The notes beneath the pieces are model-generated. The model worked only from the letters and a program-made list of their open reading frames with translations, had not been told where the DNA came from and ran no database searches. A DNA stretch of 64,000 nucleotides. It comes from Flavobacterium sp. N1994 (lineage in GTDB: Bacteria; Bacteroidota; Bacteroidia; Flavobacteriales; Flavobacteriaceae). The stretch lies in contig NZ_CP109999.1 in assembly GCF_025947145.1 (NCBI RefSeq), forward strand, positions 930,001-994,000, in the 5' to 3' direction. Position 1 is the first letter of the stretch, and every line of letters begins with the position of its first letter. Both the position numbers and the translations under genes were made by a program. Of the stretch, positions 44,247 through 52,800 are shown in pieces.

Positions 44247-44726
44247 ATGATAATGACACCCAAAATAGGAATAGCTGAAACTAACTTGAAAAAAAGTACT
44301 TCTTTATTATCCATTCTTTTGTCGGATGAAATGACTTTATACGTCAAAACCAGGAAATTCCATTGGAATATTTCAGGCAACAGTTTTATGGAACTGCATA
44401 AATTATTTGAATCTCAGTACATACAATTTGAAGCAATAATAGACGAAGTAGCTGAACGTATCAACAAACTGGGAAGTAAAACTATCGGAACCATGAAAGA
44501 GTTTACCAATCTGTCTCGATTGGAAGAAAACGAAAATAACTATCCAGCTCAAAAGGATATGATTTTAGAACTATTAAAGGATAACGAAACTTTAATAACC
44601 GAAATCAGAAAAGATATTGATGTATGTGCTAATGAAAATCATGATGCGGGTACAGCGGATTTATTGACCAAAATATTGCAACAACACGAAACGATGGCTT
44701 GGATTTTAAGACGCTATTTAAATTAG
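44247..44726 (+). CDS. dps: Dps ferritin-like DNA-protection protein
   Basis: A 159-residue four-helix ferritin-like protein. The ferroxidase motif KTRKFHWNISGNSFMELHKLFESQY...IIDEVAERI matches the Dps intersubunit site. Such proteins form 12-mers that bind DNA and oxidise iron with peroxide. It fits the stress theme of the island and lies 11 bp before the Mla genes. Confidence 0.93.
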   Translation: MIMTPKIGIAETNLKKSTSLLSILLSDEMTLYVKTRKFHWNISGNSFMELHKLFESQYIQFEAIIDEVAERINKLGSKTIGTMKEFTNLSRLEENENNYPAQKDMILELLKDNETLITEIRKDIDVCANENHDAGTADLLTKILQQHETMAWILRRYLN

Positions 44727-44737
44727 ACTAAAAGTAT

Positions 44738-45496
44738 ATGATAGCAGGACTTAAAAATATTTTTACCGATACAGGTTCGATTACAGTATTTACCGCAAGG
44801 TTTTTCAAGGAAGTTTTCAAACCACCTTTCCAAATTAACGAGTTCATAAGGCAGTGTTATGCCGTTGGCTATAAATCATTGCCTTTGATAACCATTACTG
44901 GATTTATCATGGGCTTAGTGCTAACGATTCAATCCCGTCCTACTATGGCTAAGTTTGGGGCAGAATCCTGGTTGCCCAGTATGGTTTCACTTTCACTGAT
45001 TAGGGAAATTGCTCCTGTAATCACTGCGTTAATTTGTGCCGGAAAAATTGCTTCGGGTATTGGTGCCGAATTAGGTTCGATGAAAGTTACCGAGCAAATA
45101 GATGCTATGGAAGTTTCGGCTATCAACCCCTATAAGTATTTAGTGGTAACCCGAATATTAGCCACAACATTAATGATTCCCCTTTTGGTAATTTATGCCG
45201 ATTTAGTGGGGATTTTTGGTGGTTATATTGGATACAACATTCATAGCGATATGAGTATGTACCGCTATTTTACCGGAGTATTCGAACATTTAGAATTTCT
45301 AGATGTTATGCCTGCCACCATTAAAACTTTCTTCTTTGGATTCTTTATCGGACTCATTGGTTGCTACAAAGGATTTAATGCTTCCAATGGTACAGCTAGT
45401 GTTGGTGTGGCTGCTAATTCAGCTGTCGTGACAGCATCGCTTTCTATTTTTATTATCGATATGTTGGCCGTTCAAATAACTGATTTATTTTTCTAA
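44738..45496 (+). CDS. mlaE: ABC transporter permease MlaE family
   Basis: A 252-residue MlaE/YrbE permease with about six helices. The motifs FIMGLVLTIQSRPTMAKFGAE, LSLIREIAPVITALICAG and EQIDAMEVSAINPYKYLV are typical, as is GSMKVTEQIDAM. With the ATPase (45496) and MCE protein (46249) it forms a lipid transporter between the inner and outer membranes that maintains outer-membrane asymmetry. The stop overlaps the next ATG (TAATG). Confidence 0.94.
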   Translation: MIAGLKNIFTDTGSITVFTARFFKEVFKPPFQINEFIRQCYAVGYKSLPLITITGFIMGLVLTIQSRPTMAKFGAESWLPSMVSLSLIREIAPVITALICAGKIASGIGAELGSMKVTEQIDAMEVSAINPYKYLVVTRILATTLMIPLLVIYADLVGIFGGYIGYNIHSDMSMYRYFTGVFEHLEFLDVMPATIKTFFFGFFIGLIGCYKGFNASNGTASVGVAANSAVVTASLSIFIIDMLAVQITDLFF

Positions 45497-46233
45497 TGGA
45501 AACCAATAAACCCGTCATAGAAATCAAAAACCTACATAAGACCTTCGGAGAAAATGAGGTGCTTAATGGTGTCAATATCACCGTCAATAAAGGTGAGGAT
45601 GTAGTAATCTTAGGTCGCTCTGGATCAGGGAAATCAGTTACGATTAAATGCCTCGTCGGATTAGAAAAAGCAGATGAGGGAACCATAAAAGTATTTGGTA
45701 CCGACATCACAAAACTCCATGAAAATGAACTCAATACCATCAGAGCTCGCATTGGTTTTATGTTTCAGAACGGAGCCCTTTACGACTCTATGTCCGTCAG
45801 ACAAAACCTGACGTTTACCTTAAAACACCATGATAAAAATAGCACCAAAGAAATCATTGATACTAAAATAAACGAAGCCTTAGACAATGTGGGTTTATTA
45901 GAAGCAATAGATAAAATGCCCTCAGAGCTTTCAGGAGGTATGCGTAAACGAATTGGTATGGCCAGAGCCTTAATCGTTCAACCAGAAATTATTTTGTACG
46001 ATGAACCAACTTCAGGATTAGATACCATTACCTCAAGAGAAATCAGCGAATTAATGGTTTCGATTCAAAAAAAATACAAAACAACATCACTCATTATCAC
46101 ACACGATATGGCTTGCGCCAAAGTAACAGGAAATCGAATTATGATTTTAAAAGACGGAGTGATTAATGCGGAAGGTACTTATGCTGAATTGGAAAAAAGC
46201 AAAGACCCTTGGGTAAAATCATTTTTTATATAA
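45496..46233 (+). CDS. mlaF: ABC transporter ATP-binding protein MlaF family
   Basis: A 245-residue ATPase. Walker A LGRSGSGKSVTIK, signature ELSGGMRKRIGMARAL, Walker B ILYDEPTSGLD and the switch His (LIITHDM) are present. It overlaps mlaE by one base and lies 15 bp before the MCE gene. It powers the Mla lipid transporter. Confidence 0.94.
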   Translation: METNKPVIEIKNLHKTFGENEVLNGVNITVNKGEDVVILGRSGSGKSVTIKCLVGLEKADEGTIKVFGTDITKLHENELNTIRARIGFMFQNGALYDSMSVRQNLTFTLKHHDKNSTKEIIDTKINEALDNVGLLEAIDKMPSELSGGMRKRIGMARALIVQPEIILYDEPTSGLDTITSREISELMVSIQKKYKTTSLIITHDMACAKVTGNRIMILKDGVINAEGTYAELEKSKDPWVKSFFI

Positions 46234-46248
46234 TTAAAAAAAACAGTT

Positions 46249-46974
46249 ATGATTAAAAAAACAGGATATATATGGAAGTTAGGTATGTTTGTCATCATAG
46301 GCATATTTCTTTTTGCTATTGGGATTTATGTAATTGGAAGCAACAAAAACCTCTTTGGTGAAACGTTTCAACTAAAAGCTAATTTTAAAAACGTTAGCGG
46401 ATTAAAAGTAGGCAATAATGTTCGCTTTTCCGGAATCAACATTGGCTCTGTAAAAGCCATTGATTTTGTTTCAGACTCTGCCGTCGTGGTTATAGTCGTT
46501 ATCAAAGAAGAAGTCCATCGATACATCAAAACAGACGCTATGGCTAGTATTGGATCTGATGGGTTGATGGGGGATAAAGTATTAACCATTTCCCCAGGAA
46601 GTAAGTCAAAAGTAATGGTAAAAAACAATGCGCTAATAGCCACTACCAAAGCCATTGAAATCGAAGACATTATGAAAAGCGTCAAAGTCAGTGTTGATAA
46701 TGCACAATACATCACATATGAATTGGCGGAGTTCACTTCTAAGATGAACAATAAAAACAGTGTCCTTTCTAAATTGGTAAACGATGATAAAATGGGCAAA
46801 TCGCTTGATGCAACACTAACCAATATGCAACATGCCACAAAAGGATTAAATGAAAATATGGAAGCGGCTAAACATAATTTCTTACTAAGAGGTTACTTTA
46901 AAAAACAAGAAAAAGAAGCCGCAAAAAAGAAACAGGAATTGGAAGAGGAAAAACAATCGAAAAAGAAAAAGTAA
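46249..46974 (+). CDS. mlaD: MCE-domain lipid-binding protein MlaD family
   Basis: A 241-residue protein with one N-terminal membrane helix (about 8-30), an MCE domain (residues 38-120, with FKNVSGLKVGNNVRFSGINIGSV and GLMGDKVLTISPG) and a C-terminal helical, Lys-rich tail (KKQEKEAAKKKQELEEEKQSKKKK). MCE rings carry phospholipid in the Mla system. The tail differs from E. coli MlaD and may bind other components. Confidence 0.92.
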   Translation: MIKKTGYIWKLGMFVIIGIFLFAIGIYVIGSNKNLFGETFQLKANFKNVSGLKVGNNVRFSGINIGSVKAIDFVSDSAVVVIVVIKEEVHRYIKTDAMASIGSDGLMGDKVLTISPGSKSKVMVKNNALIATTKAIEIEDIMKSVKVSVDNAQYITYELAEFTSKMNNKNSVLSKLVNDDKMGKSLDATLTNMQHATKGLNENMEAAKHNFLLRGYFKKQEKEAAKKKQELEEEKQSKKKK

Positions 46975-46982
46975 CCAAAAAG

Positions 46983-47047
46983 TAGGAATCCTATAACTTA
47001 ATTCCAGTATTATATAACTACGCAGCTGTAGTATTATCATACCTTTA
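46983..47047 (+). promoter_or_regulatory. Island promoter 6 (GAATC / TATATAAC / TACCTTTA)
   Basis: GAATC at 46986 (preceded by GTAG rather than TGTG), box 2 TATATAAC at 47011 and -7 box TACCTTTA at 47040. Spacing is exactly 25 and 54 bp. Confidence 0.6.
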
Positions 47048-47075
47048 TTAGGTCGTAAAAAAGAATCATTTCATT

Positions 47076-47106
47076 AAAAGAGCACCTTTTTTATGGTGCT
47101 TTTTTC
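47076..47106 (+). terminator. Terminator-like hairpin between promoter 6 and the next gene
   Basis: AAAAGAGCACC tttttta GGTGCTTTTTT (11-bp stem with one G-T pair, then a T run). It lies after the -7 box at 47040 and before the ATG at 47120, so it may be the Mla-operon terminator, an attenuator of promoter 6, or both. Confidence 0.65.
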
Positions 47107-47119
47107 TAATCTCTACATT

Positions 47120-47323
47120 ATGCTTTTAGAACAAAAATTAAACGAAGACATCTTAAAAATCACTATGAAAATTCGGAATGAACATCCCGAATTATTAAAG
47201 TATTTGAATGAACTTACAGTTACATTACCCGATGTTAATAACCCAGAAATGACTAATAAGGTGTTGCAAGAGTATTTCAACTCCTTAGAATCAATTTTAA
47301 AAAAATACACTATAAATCAATAA
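47120..47323 (+). CDS. Short helical protein of unknown function
   Basis: From ATG 47120 the product has 67 residues, mostly helical and acidic (MLLEQKLNEDILKITMKIRN; ends ESILKKYTINQ). The ORF could start at 47093, but that start lies inside the hairpin loop, so it is rejected. No family is recognised. It lies 44 bp before the 47368 gene. Confidence 0.65.
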   Translation: MLLEQKLNEDILKITMKIRNEHPELLKYLNELTVTLPDVNNPEMTNKVLQEYFNSLESILKKYTINQ

Positions 47324-47367
47324 ATAACAGTAGTAGTTCCTACTGCTCTTAACCAACAGATAATACT

Positions 47368-47751
47368 ATGAAGAAATTGGGCATTTACATGGAAACCGCA
47401 TCGGCAAATCTCATTGAATTTACCCTTGAATTGCTCCAACTAAAAATAGGAGCATCTCAATGCCTTTTCGTAAGTGATGAAAACCATACGCTTCAAACCA
47501 ATGAAATTCATCTTGAATATAAAGAAGACTATCTCAGTAAGGAGTATTTTCAAAAATTGAGTGATTATGTGCTACAATATGATGAAGTAGTCTTGTTTGG
47601 TAAGCCCAATGTAATAACGCAACTCTTTAAAAGTCTTTCATCGGATAATCGTTTTTATAAAATAATCATAGCTACTAAACCAACCAAAATGCTAACTACA
47701 GAGCAACAAAATGATTTTGTGACTGACTATTTTTTACTAAATAAACTATGA
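47368..47751 (+). CDS. Unrecognised 127-residue protein, paralogue of 37730
   Basis: Shares motif order with the 37730 product (LGIYMETASANLIEFT; QYDEVVLFGKPNVITQLFKSL; DNRFYKIIIATKPTKMLTTEQQNDFVTDYF). Both look like a small alpha/beta domain similar in pattern to baeRF-type proteins (tentative). The stop overlaps the start of the next gene (ATGA). Confidence 0.65.
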   Translation: MKKLGIYMETASANLIEFTLELLQLKIGASQCLFVSDENHTLQTNEIHLEYKEDYLSKEYFQKLSDYVLQYDEVVLFGKPNVITQLFKSLSSDNRFYKIIIATKPTKMLTTEQQNDFVTDYFLLNKL

Positions 47752-48185
47752 ATAAACCCTATATCGTAATTGAACGGATTTTTGAAAAATTAACTTCAAT
47801 AGCTACTAAAATACTCGGGAATTCTATAACCTTTATTTTAGCGCTTTGCCTTGTGCTTTTTTGGTGGACTCGGGGCATGTTTATCTCTAATGATCTTCAC
47901 CAGAATATTGGTGATTTTATCTTTGGGACTACTTTTCTAAGTTTGTTTATCATCCAAAAATCCTTCAACCGCTACTCTGCCCTAGTACACTTAAAAATGA
48001 ACGAACTAATCTCTTCCCACGAAACAGCTAATAATGCCGTGATGAATACTGGCGAAAAAACCGAACAGGAAATAAGAGAATTAGCAAAAGAATATCTAGA
48101 AATAGAAGAAGAAATTCTTGAAGAAACCATTAAACAATCAGAAGCAGATACTGACGTTAATACACAAAACAATCACAATGTATAA
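47748..48185 (+). CDS. Low-affinity iron permease family membrane protein
   Basis: A 145-residue protein with two membrane helices (about 24-44 and 56-74) and a cytosolic acidic coiled C-terminus (EQEIRELAKEYLEIEEEILE). The motif FWWTRGMFISNDLHQNIGDFIFGTTFLSLFIIQ resembles the Fet4-like low-affinity iron permease family (PF04120), in a short bacterial form. Iron transport is not established for such short members. It overlaps the preceding gene by 4 bp. Confidence 0.7.
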   Translation: MNKPYIVIERIFEKLTSIATKILGNSITFILALCLVLFWWTRGMFISNDLHQNIGDFIFGTTFLSLFIIQKSFNRYSALVHLKMNELISSHETANNAVMNTGEKTEQEIRELAKEYLEIEEEILEETIKQSEADTDVNTQNNHNV

Positions 48186-48186
48186 G

Positions 48187-48251
48187 TGTGAATACTACAA
48201 TTCTTATTCAAAATTGTGTAAGGGAAATGGTCTCGATTCAAGATACCTTTA
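48187..48251 (+). promoter_or_regulatory. Island promoter 7 (GAATA / TGTGTAAG / TACCTTTA)
   Basis: TGTG at 48187, GAATA at 48190, box 2 TGTGTAAG at 48215 and -7 box TACCTTTA at 48244, 38 bp before the ATG at 48282. Spacing 25 and 54 bp. Confidence 0.65.
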
Positions 48252-48281
48252 CAATATCAAAATAACTAAAAAAAGACAATC

Positions 48282-48434
48282 ATGAGCAATTTACTTTACA
48301 CCATAGCCGTAATACTAATTATTCTATGGGCCATTGGTTACTTCGCCTACAGTGCAGGTGCTATTATACATATTTTACTAGTGATAGCGGTGATAGCTAT
48401 AATACTAAGATTAATACAAGGAAAAAGAATTTAA
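48282..48434 (+). CDS. lmo0937-like small membrane protein
   Basis: A 50-residue protein, ATG 48282 to TAA 48434, with two hydrophobic helices (SNLLYTIAVILIILWAIGYF; HILLVIAVIAIILRLIQG). It closely follows the pattern of the lmo0937 family of tiny stress-associated membrane proteins. It has an island promoter and is followed by ytxH-like and holin-like genes. Confidence 0.75.
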   Translation: MSNLLYTIAVILIILWAIGYFAYSAGAIIHILLVIAVIAIILRLIQGKRI

Positions 48435-48465
48435 CAATAAATAATTAATTAAAAACATTAAGATT

Positions 48466-48705
48466 ATGAAAACGAGTACAGTAGTATTAGGCGTTTTAGG
48501 TGGCGTAGCCGTAGGTGCATTAGCCGGAGTGCTGTTTGCCCCAGCCAAAGGAACCAAAACTAGAAAAAGAATCATGAAAAAAGGAAGTGATTATACCAAA
48601 GACCTTAAAAATAAATTCGAGGACTTATATGGTAACATTGCAACTCAATATGAAAATGTGATGGAAGATGCCAAAGAATTTGTTTCTGATCATCAGGAAA
48701 AATAA
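48466..48705 (+). CDS. YtxH-domain protein
   Basis: A 79-residue protein with an N-terminal Gly-rich helix (VVLGVLGGVAVGALAGVLFAP) followed by KGTKTRKRIMKKGSDY, the typical YtxH pattern. YtxH-type proteins are general stress proteins of unknown biochemical role. It is followed 22 bp later by a holin-like gene. Confidence 0.9.
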   Translation: MKTSTVVLGVLGGVAVGALAGVLFAPAKGTKTRKRIMKKGSDYTKDLKNKFEDLYGNIATQYENVMEDAKEFVSDHQEK

Positions 48706-48727
48706 ACTTATCCTTTCTTAAAAATTT

Positions 48728-49081
48728 ATGGAAAATAGCGCCACAACAATAGAAAATCTAGTCGAAAGGATAGAGCAGTATAGTAAAACTTCATTTGATT
48801 TATATAAGTATTCTGCCATTTATAAAACTGCAGCGCTATTTTCCTTATTAGCTGTAAAATTAGTATTCACTTTAATAACTTTTATCGTCACTTTACTTTT
48901 CACAGTGGCATTAGCGTTATGGATAGGTGATGTTTTACAGAAAACAGCTTATGGTTTTTTAATCATGGGAATCTTTTATGTTGTTTTAGGCATTATCATC
49001 TATATTTTCAGAAAACCATGGATTAAAATCCGAATCAGCAATTTGGTTATTGACAGTTTTGAATCTGAACAGAAATCATGA
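48728..49081 (+). CDS. Holin-like (Phage_holin_3_6) membrane protein
   Basis: A 117-residue protein with two central membrane helices (about 35-60 and 72-95), a basic C-terminus and an acidic N-terminus. The pattern matches the PF07332 'putative actinobacterial holin-X' family found beside YtxH genes. A stress or envelope role is more likely than phage lysis. Its stop overlaps the next start (ATGA). Confidence 0.8.
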   Translation: MENSATTIENLVERIEQYSKTSFDLYKYSAIYKTAALFSLLAVKLVFTLITFIVTLLFTVALALWIGDVLQKTAYGFLIMGIFYVVLGIIIYIFRKPWIKIRISNLVIDSFESEQKS

Positions 49082-49404
49082 AAACTATAGACAAAAAGGT
49101 GTATTTAATGGAACGCATCAGTGCTTTAGAAATACAACAAACCGCTGAATTACATTTACTCAAAAAACAATTTCACTCCACTATTGAACAATTAAATCCC
49201 TTGTATTTTTTAAAAAATACTATTTCTGGTATTATAGGTTCTCCCGATATAAAATCAGACTTACTTCATGGTACTATCAATATGGCTTCCAATTTTATTG
49301 AAAAAAATACTGTATTAGGAGTTTTTCAAAAACCCATCAAGAAAATACTGGGTAACTTGACGATGACTTTACTCAATAAGTTAAGTCCGAAAAAAGAACT
49401 ATAA
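49078..49404 (+). CDS. Unrecognised basic helical protein
   Basis: A 108-residue protein overlapping the holin-like gene. The N-terminal half is a helical charged region (MERISALEIQQTAELHLLKKQF), then an amphipathic stretch around residues 45-80. The place after the YtxH/holin genes resembles YtxH-holin-partner operons in Bacteroidota. No function is known. Confidence 0.65.
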   Translation: MKTIDKKVYLMERISALEIQQTAELHLLKKQFHSTIEQLNPLYFLKNTISGIIGSPDIKSDLLHGTINMASNFIEKNTVLGVFQKPIKKILGNLTMTLLNKLSPKKEL

Positions 49405-49422
49405 GGTTAAATCATAGAACCC

Positions 49423-49593
49423 ATGTTAAAATCAAAAGAGTTGCAACCGAATGCAGCAATGGAAGAACAAAACAAATTAGACCTTTTTTATTGCATTGTG
49501 TTTCTCATTTCCTACTTAGCCTTAAAAGCGGTAGTTAATGGCAATCATTATATTTGGTTAGCCTTTACTAAGAAAACAATAGTCTCCATTTAA
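49423..49593 (+). CDS. Short membrane protein of 56 residues
   Basis: ATG 49423 to TAA 49593 encodes a hydrophilic N-terminus (MLKSKELQPNAAMEEQNK) and one hydrophobic helix (LFYCIVFLISYLALKAVV). It follows the previous gene by 18 bp and is followed by a terminator at 49602, supporting it as the last gene of the unit. Confidence 0.6.
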   Translation: MLKSKELQPNAAMEEQNKLDLFYCIVFLISYLALKAVVNGNHYIWLAFTKKTIVSI

Positions 49594-49601
49594 ATCCAAC
49601 T

Positions 49602-49626
49602 TCTCCTTGCCGAGGAGTTTTTTTTG
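49602..49626 (+). terminator. Terminator of the stress island's last unit
   Basis: CTCCT tgccg AGGAG hairpin with T run follows the 49423 gene by about 10 bp. The 49627-49760 stretch shows no gene. Confidence 0.75.
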
Positions 49627-49762
49627 TTTATTGCTGTTACTGAAAAAAATAGTTAAACAGTAGAAGCACTACTCCCCTTCTTCTTTACACTTCCCCTCCC
49701 GCTGTCCGCACTACAAGGTAGTTTGCTCCCATCGGGGCTATAAAGACGAAGATCTTCCTATC

Positions 49763-49800
49763 ATAAAAAAAAGACCCTCGATTGCTCGAAGGTCTTTCTT
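49763..49800 (-). terminator. Terminator copy 1 of the giant gene family
   Basis: On the minus strand, AAGACCTTCGA gcaa TCGAGGGTCTT (one mismatch) with a T-rich tail lies about 25 bp after the stop of the giant gene at 49820. The same hairpin and flanks recur at 57245 and 63125. Confidence 0.88.
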
Positions 49801-49819
49801 ATTTATACTAAAGAGTTAT

Positions 49820-52800
49820 TTATCTCTTAATCACTCTAACGGTTTCAATACTATCCTCCTGTGATACAACTACGTTGTAAATACCCGATGGATAACTGTC
49901 TCCAATTGTAGTGTTTTCAATATCAGATGCATTTACCTGACGTTGTTCTATCAATCTTCCAACCATATCATACACTTTTACGCCTACAACTGATTTGCTT
50001 GATGTAGTAACATCTAACATAAAGTTATTAGCAAATGGATTTGGATAGGCCGAAGCTTTAAATGGCAATTTAACTGTTCTTGATGGAGCCGCTGTGAACA
50101 AATCACATGCTGTTGAATAATCTCCAAACACACCATTTAATTTAATAGCTACCGATACGTTATAGTTTTTACCTAACTGTGCAATTGAGAATTGATTCAA
50201 TCTGAAGTTAGAATAAGTAACAATGATTTCTTGTGAATTAACTACATCTTCTCCACTAATCTCATCTAACTTAACTTTATAGTTAGGGAAACCTGGGTAA
50301 GGTGTAATATTCAACTGTTGTGTTAACGATGTTGGAGTAGTCAAACCACATTGTGATGGTACTAGAGAAGTCACTGGGAAGAATGGTGTTTTAACAATAC
50401 ATTCTGAACCAAATCCTGACCATTGCGTTACACTATTAGTCAAAATACTATACTCTACCGCGATAGAATATTGGGTGTTGTAAGCAAACGTAACACCTTG
50501 GAATGCTACTAATGATGAGAATCTACTTGCATTTGGTAGGGTGTAATAATACGTTGGCGTTGGCCCATTATCACTTGTCAAACGAATACGGAAACGGTAT
50601 CCTGTAGCATAAGCTGCTGGACTCGATGTAATACCCGCATTCATTGTAGCTACTTGTGAACCACAAGTTGGTGCCGCCAAACCAATTAATGGAATAGATG
50701 GAGTTAAAACGGTACACTCTGTTCCATAGCCTGATTGAACTGGTAAGCTCGTTACTGGGTCAGTGAAAGTATAATGTACAGCTACTTGATAACTTGTATT
50801 ATACTGTAATGGGAAACCAGCAAATGAATTAGCTCCAACAAAACGAGTGGCTGATGAAGAGAAACCATACGTTGGTGTTGGTCCATTATCCGTTGTTAAT
50901 CGAATACGGAAAGTATACCCTGTAGCATTCAATCCGCCATTAGCCGAAATCGTAGAAGCTAAAGTAGCCAAAGTAGCACCACAACTAGCAGAACTCAAAG
51001 TAATCAATTGAACGGTTGGTCCGTTTACTCTAATAGTATTTCCGTAGAAAGGAACAACTTCATCATTAATCACTGCTGATACTTTGATAATATAAGTAGC
51101 ACCATATAAATGAAGTGCGGCTGGAATAGTTATATAGCGTGATCCTTGAATAACATCAGGAGCCTTAACACCTGTAGTTTCATTTTTAACAGAAAAACGA
51201 TATTTAATATTCGAAGTGCCTGGGTAAGTATACCCTAATGCTGGAATGGCTAATGAAAAGGACACCAATGTAGTATTGTTATAGGAAGGAGTCATATTAA
51301 CCACCATTGGTGCACAGCCTTCTGAATCAGTACCATTACAATTATCATCAATATTGTTATGACAGATCTCTGTTGCTCCAGGATTTATAGCTGGATTACC
51401 GTCTGCACAATCACCACCGCCAAGTATACCACTAGTGGTAAATCCTGCTCCAGGTGAAGTACAGGATGGAACTGCAACTCCTGAATAATAATGGTCACCA
51501 TCAGCATCCAAATACCATAAGGGTTGAGCCGTTACCGTTACTGTAGTTGGCAGAGATGATGCGCTCACGCATCCAAATGAATTAGTTACCTGTACTGTAT
51601 AATTTCCTGTTGTAGTAACAGTGATACTTTGTGAAGTAGCTCCATTAGACCATGAATAACTGCTGCCTGCAGTTGCTGTCAACACAACACTTCCACCTGC
51701 GCAGAACGAAGTTGCGCCACCAGGTGATATTGTTGGTGTCGCGGGTAATGGATTAGTGCTAATAGTTGCTGTTGCACTATTTGCTGCACTACATGCGCCA
51801 CTAGTAACCACAGCTCTATAAAAAGTAGTGGTTGTTAAATTAGTCACAGTCAAAGATGTGGTTGTATTGGCAATACTAGTTCCTGCAGTTGCGAAGTTAT
51901 CCAAAGAGGATTCCCATCGGGTGATAGCACCTGTGTGGCCGCTTAAAGTCAAAGTGGTTGAATTGGTTCCTGCACAAACTGTTGCGCTACCGGCTATTGT
52001 TCCTCCAACTGATGGTGGACTTACTGTTACAGTTGCCGCATCACTATTTCCAATACCACAACCACCGCTTCTTACCACTGCTCTGTAATAGGTGCTAGTA
52101 GTTACATTAGAAACGATTAAAGTTGTTGTTGTATTGTTAATATCGACAGCATTTTGAAAAGTACCTAACTGTGCAGATTGCCATTTGATGACATCACCTG
52201 TTTGACCACTTAAGGTTAAAGTGGTCGAATTGGTCCCGCTGCATACGGTGGTGCTACCCGTAACCGCTCCAGCAACGGTTTGGGGAGAAATGGTAATGGT
52301 TCCCGAAGCACTTACTGCATTACATGCTCCTCCTATTGAAGTGATGGTATAAGGAAATGTACCTATTTGATTTGTTGAGCCAGTAATATATAATACAGGC
52401 GAATATGTAGAAGGATAATATGTGCCTGAAATACCTGATGGTAATCCCGAGACGGTAACTCCTGTTATTCCTGAAGATCCTCCCGAAGTTCCATAAAATT
52501 GATAATATATGGTTCCAATACCTTGATTGATACATACCGTTTGCGCATTTGTATTTACTGCCGATCCTAAATATACACCAGGTAGGTCGTTCACTATAAT
52601 TGTTCCAGTAGCATTTACTGTACCACAACCTCCTGTTACTGGGATGCTGTAAGCAAATGTTCCTGATGCTGTTGGTGTACCACTAATGGTAATGGTGTTA
52701 CTTGTAAATGATGCTGTAACTCCTGCTGGTAAACCTGTAGCCGTTCCAATTCCTGTGGCACCTGTAGTAGTATGCGTGATTGATGTTAAAACCGAATTAA

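Noticed and set aside
47093..47119. Longer start for the 67-residue protein
   Set aside because: This ATG lies in the loop of a terminator-like hairpin; ATG 47120 is downstream of it.
48728..49081. Phage lysis cassette (holin-like gene)
   Set aside because: No endolysin or other phage genes are near, and the family is typical of stress loci beside YtxH genes.
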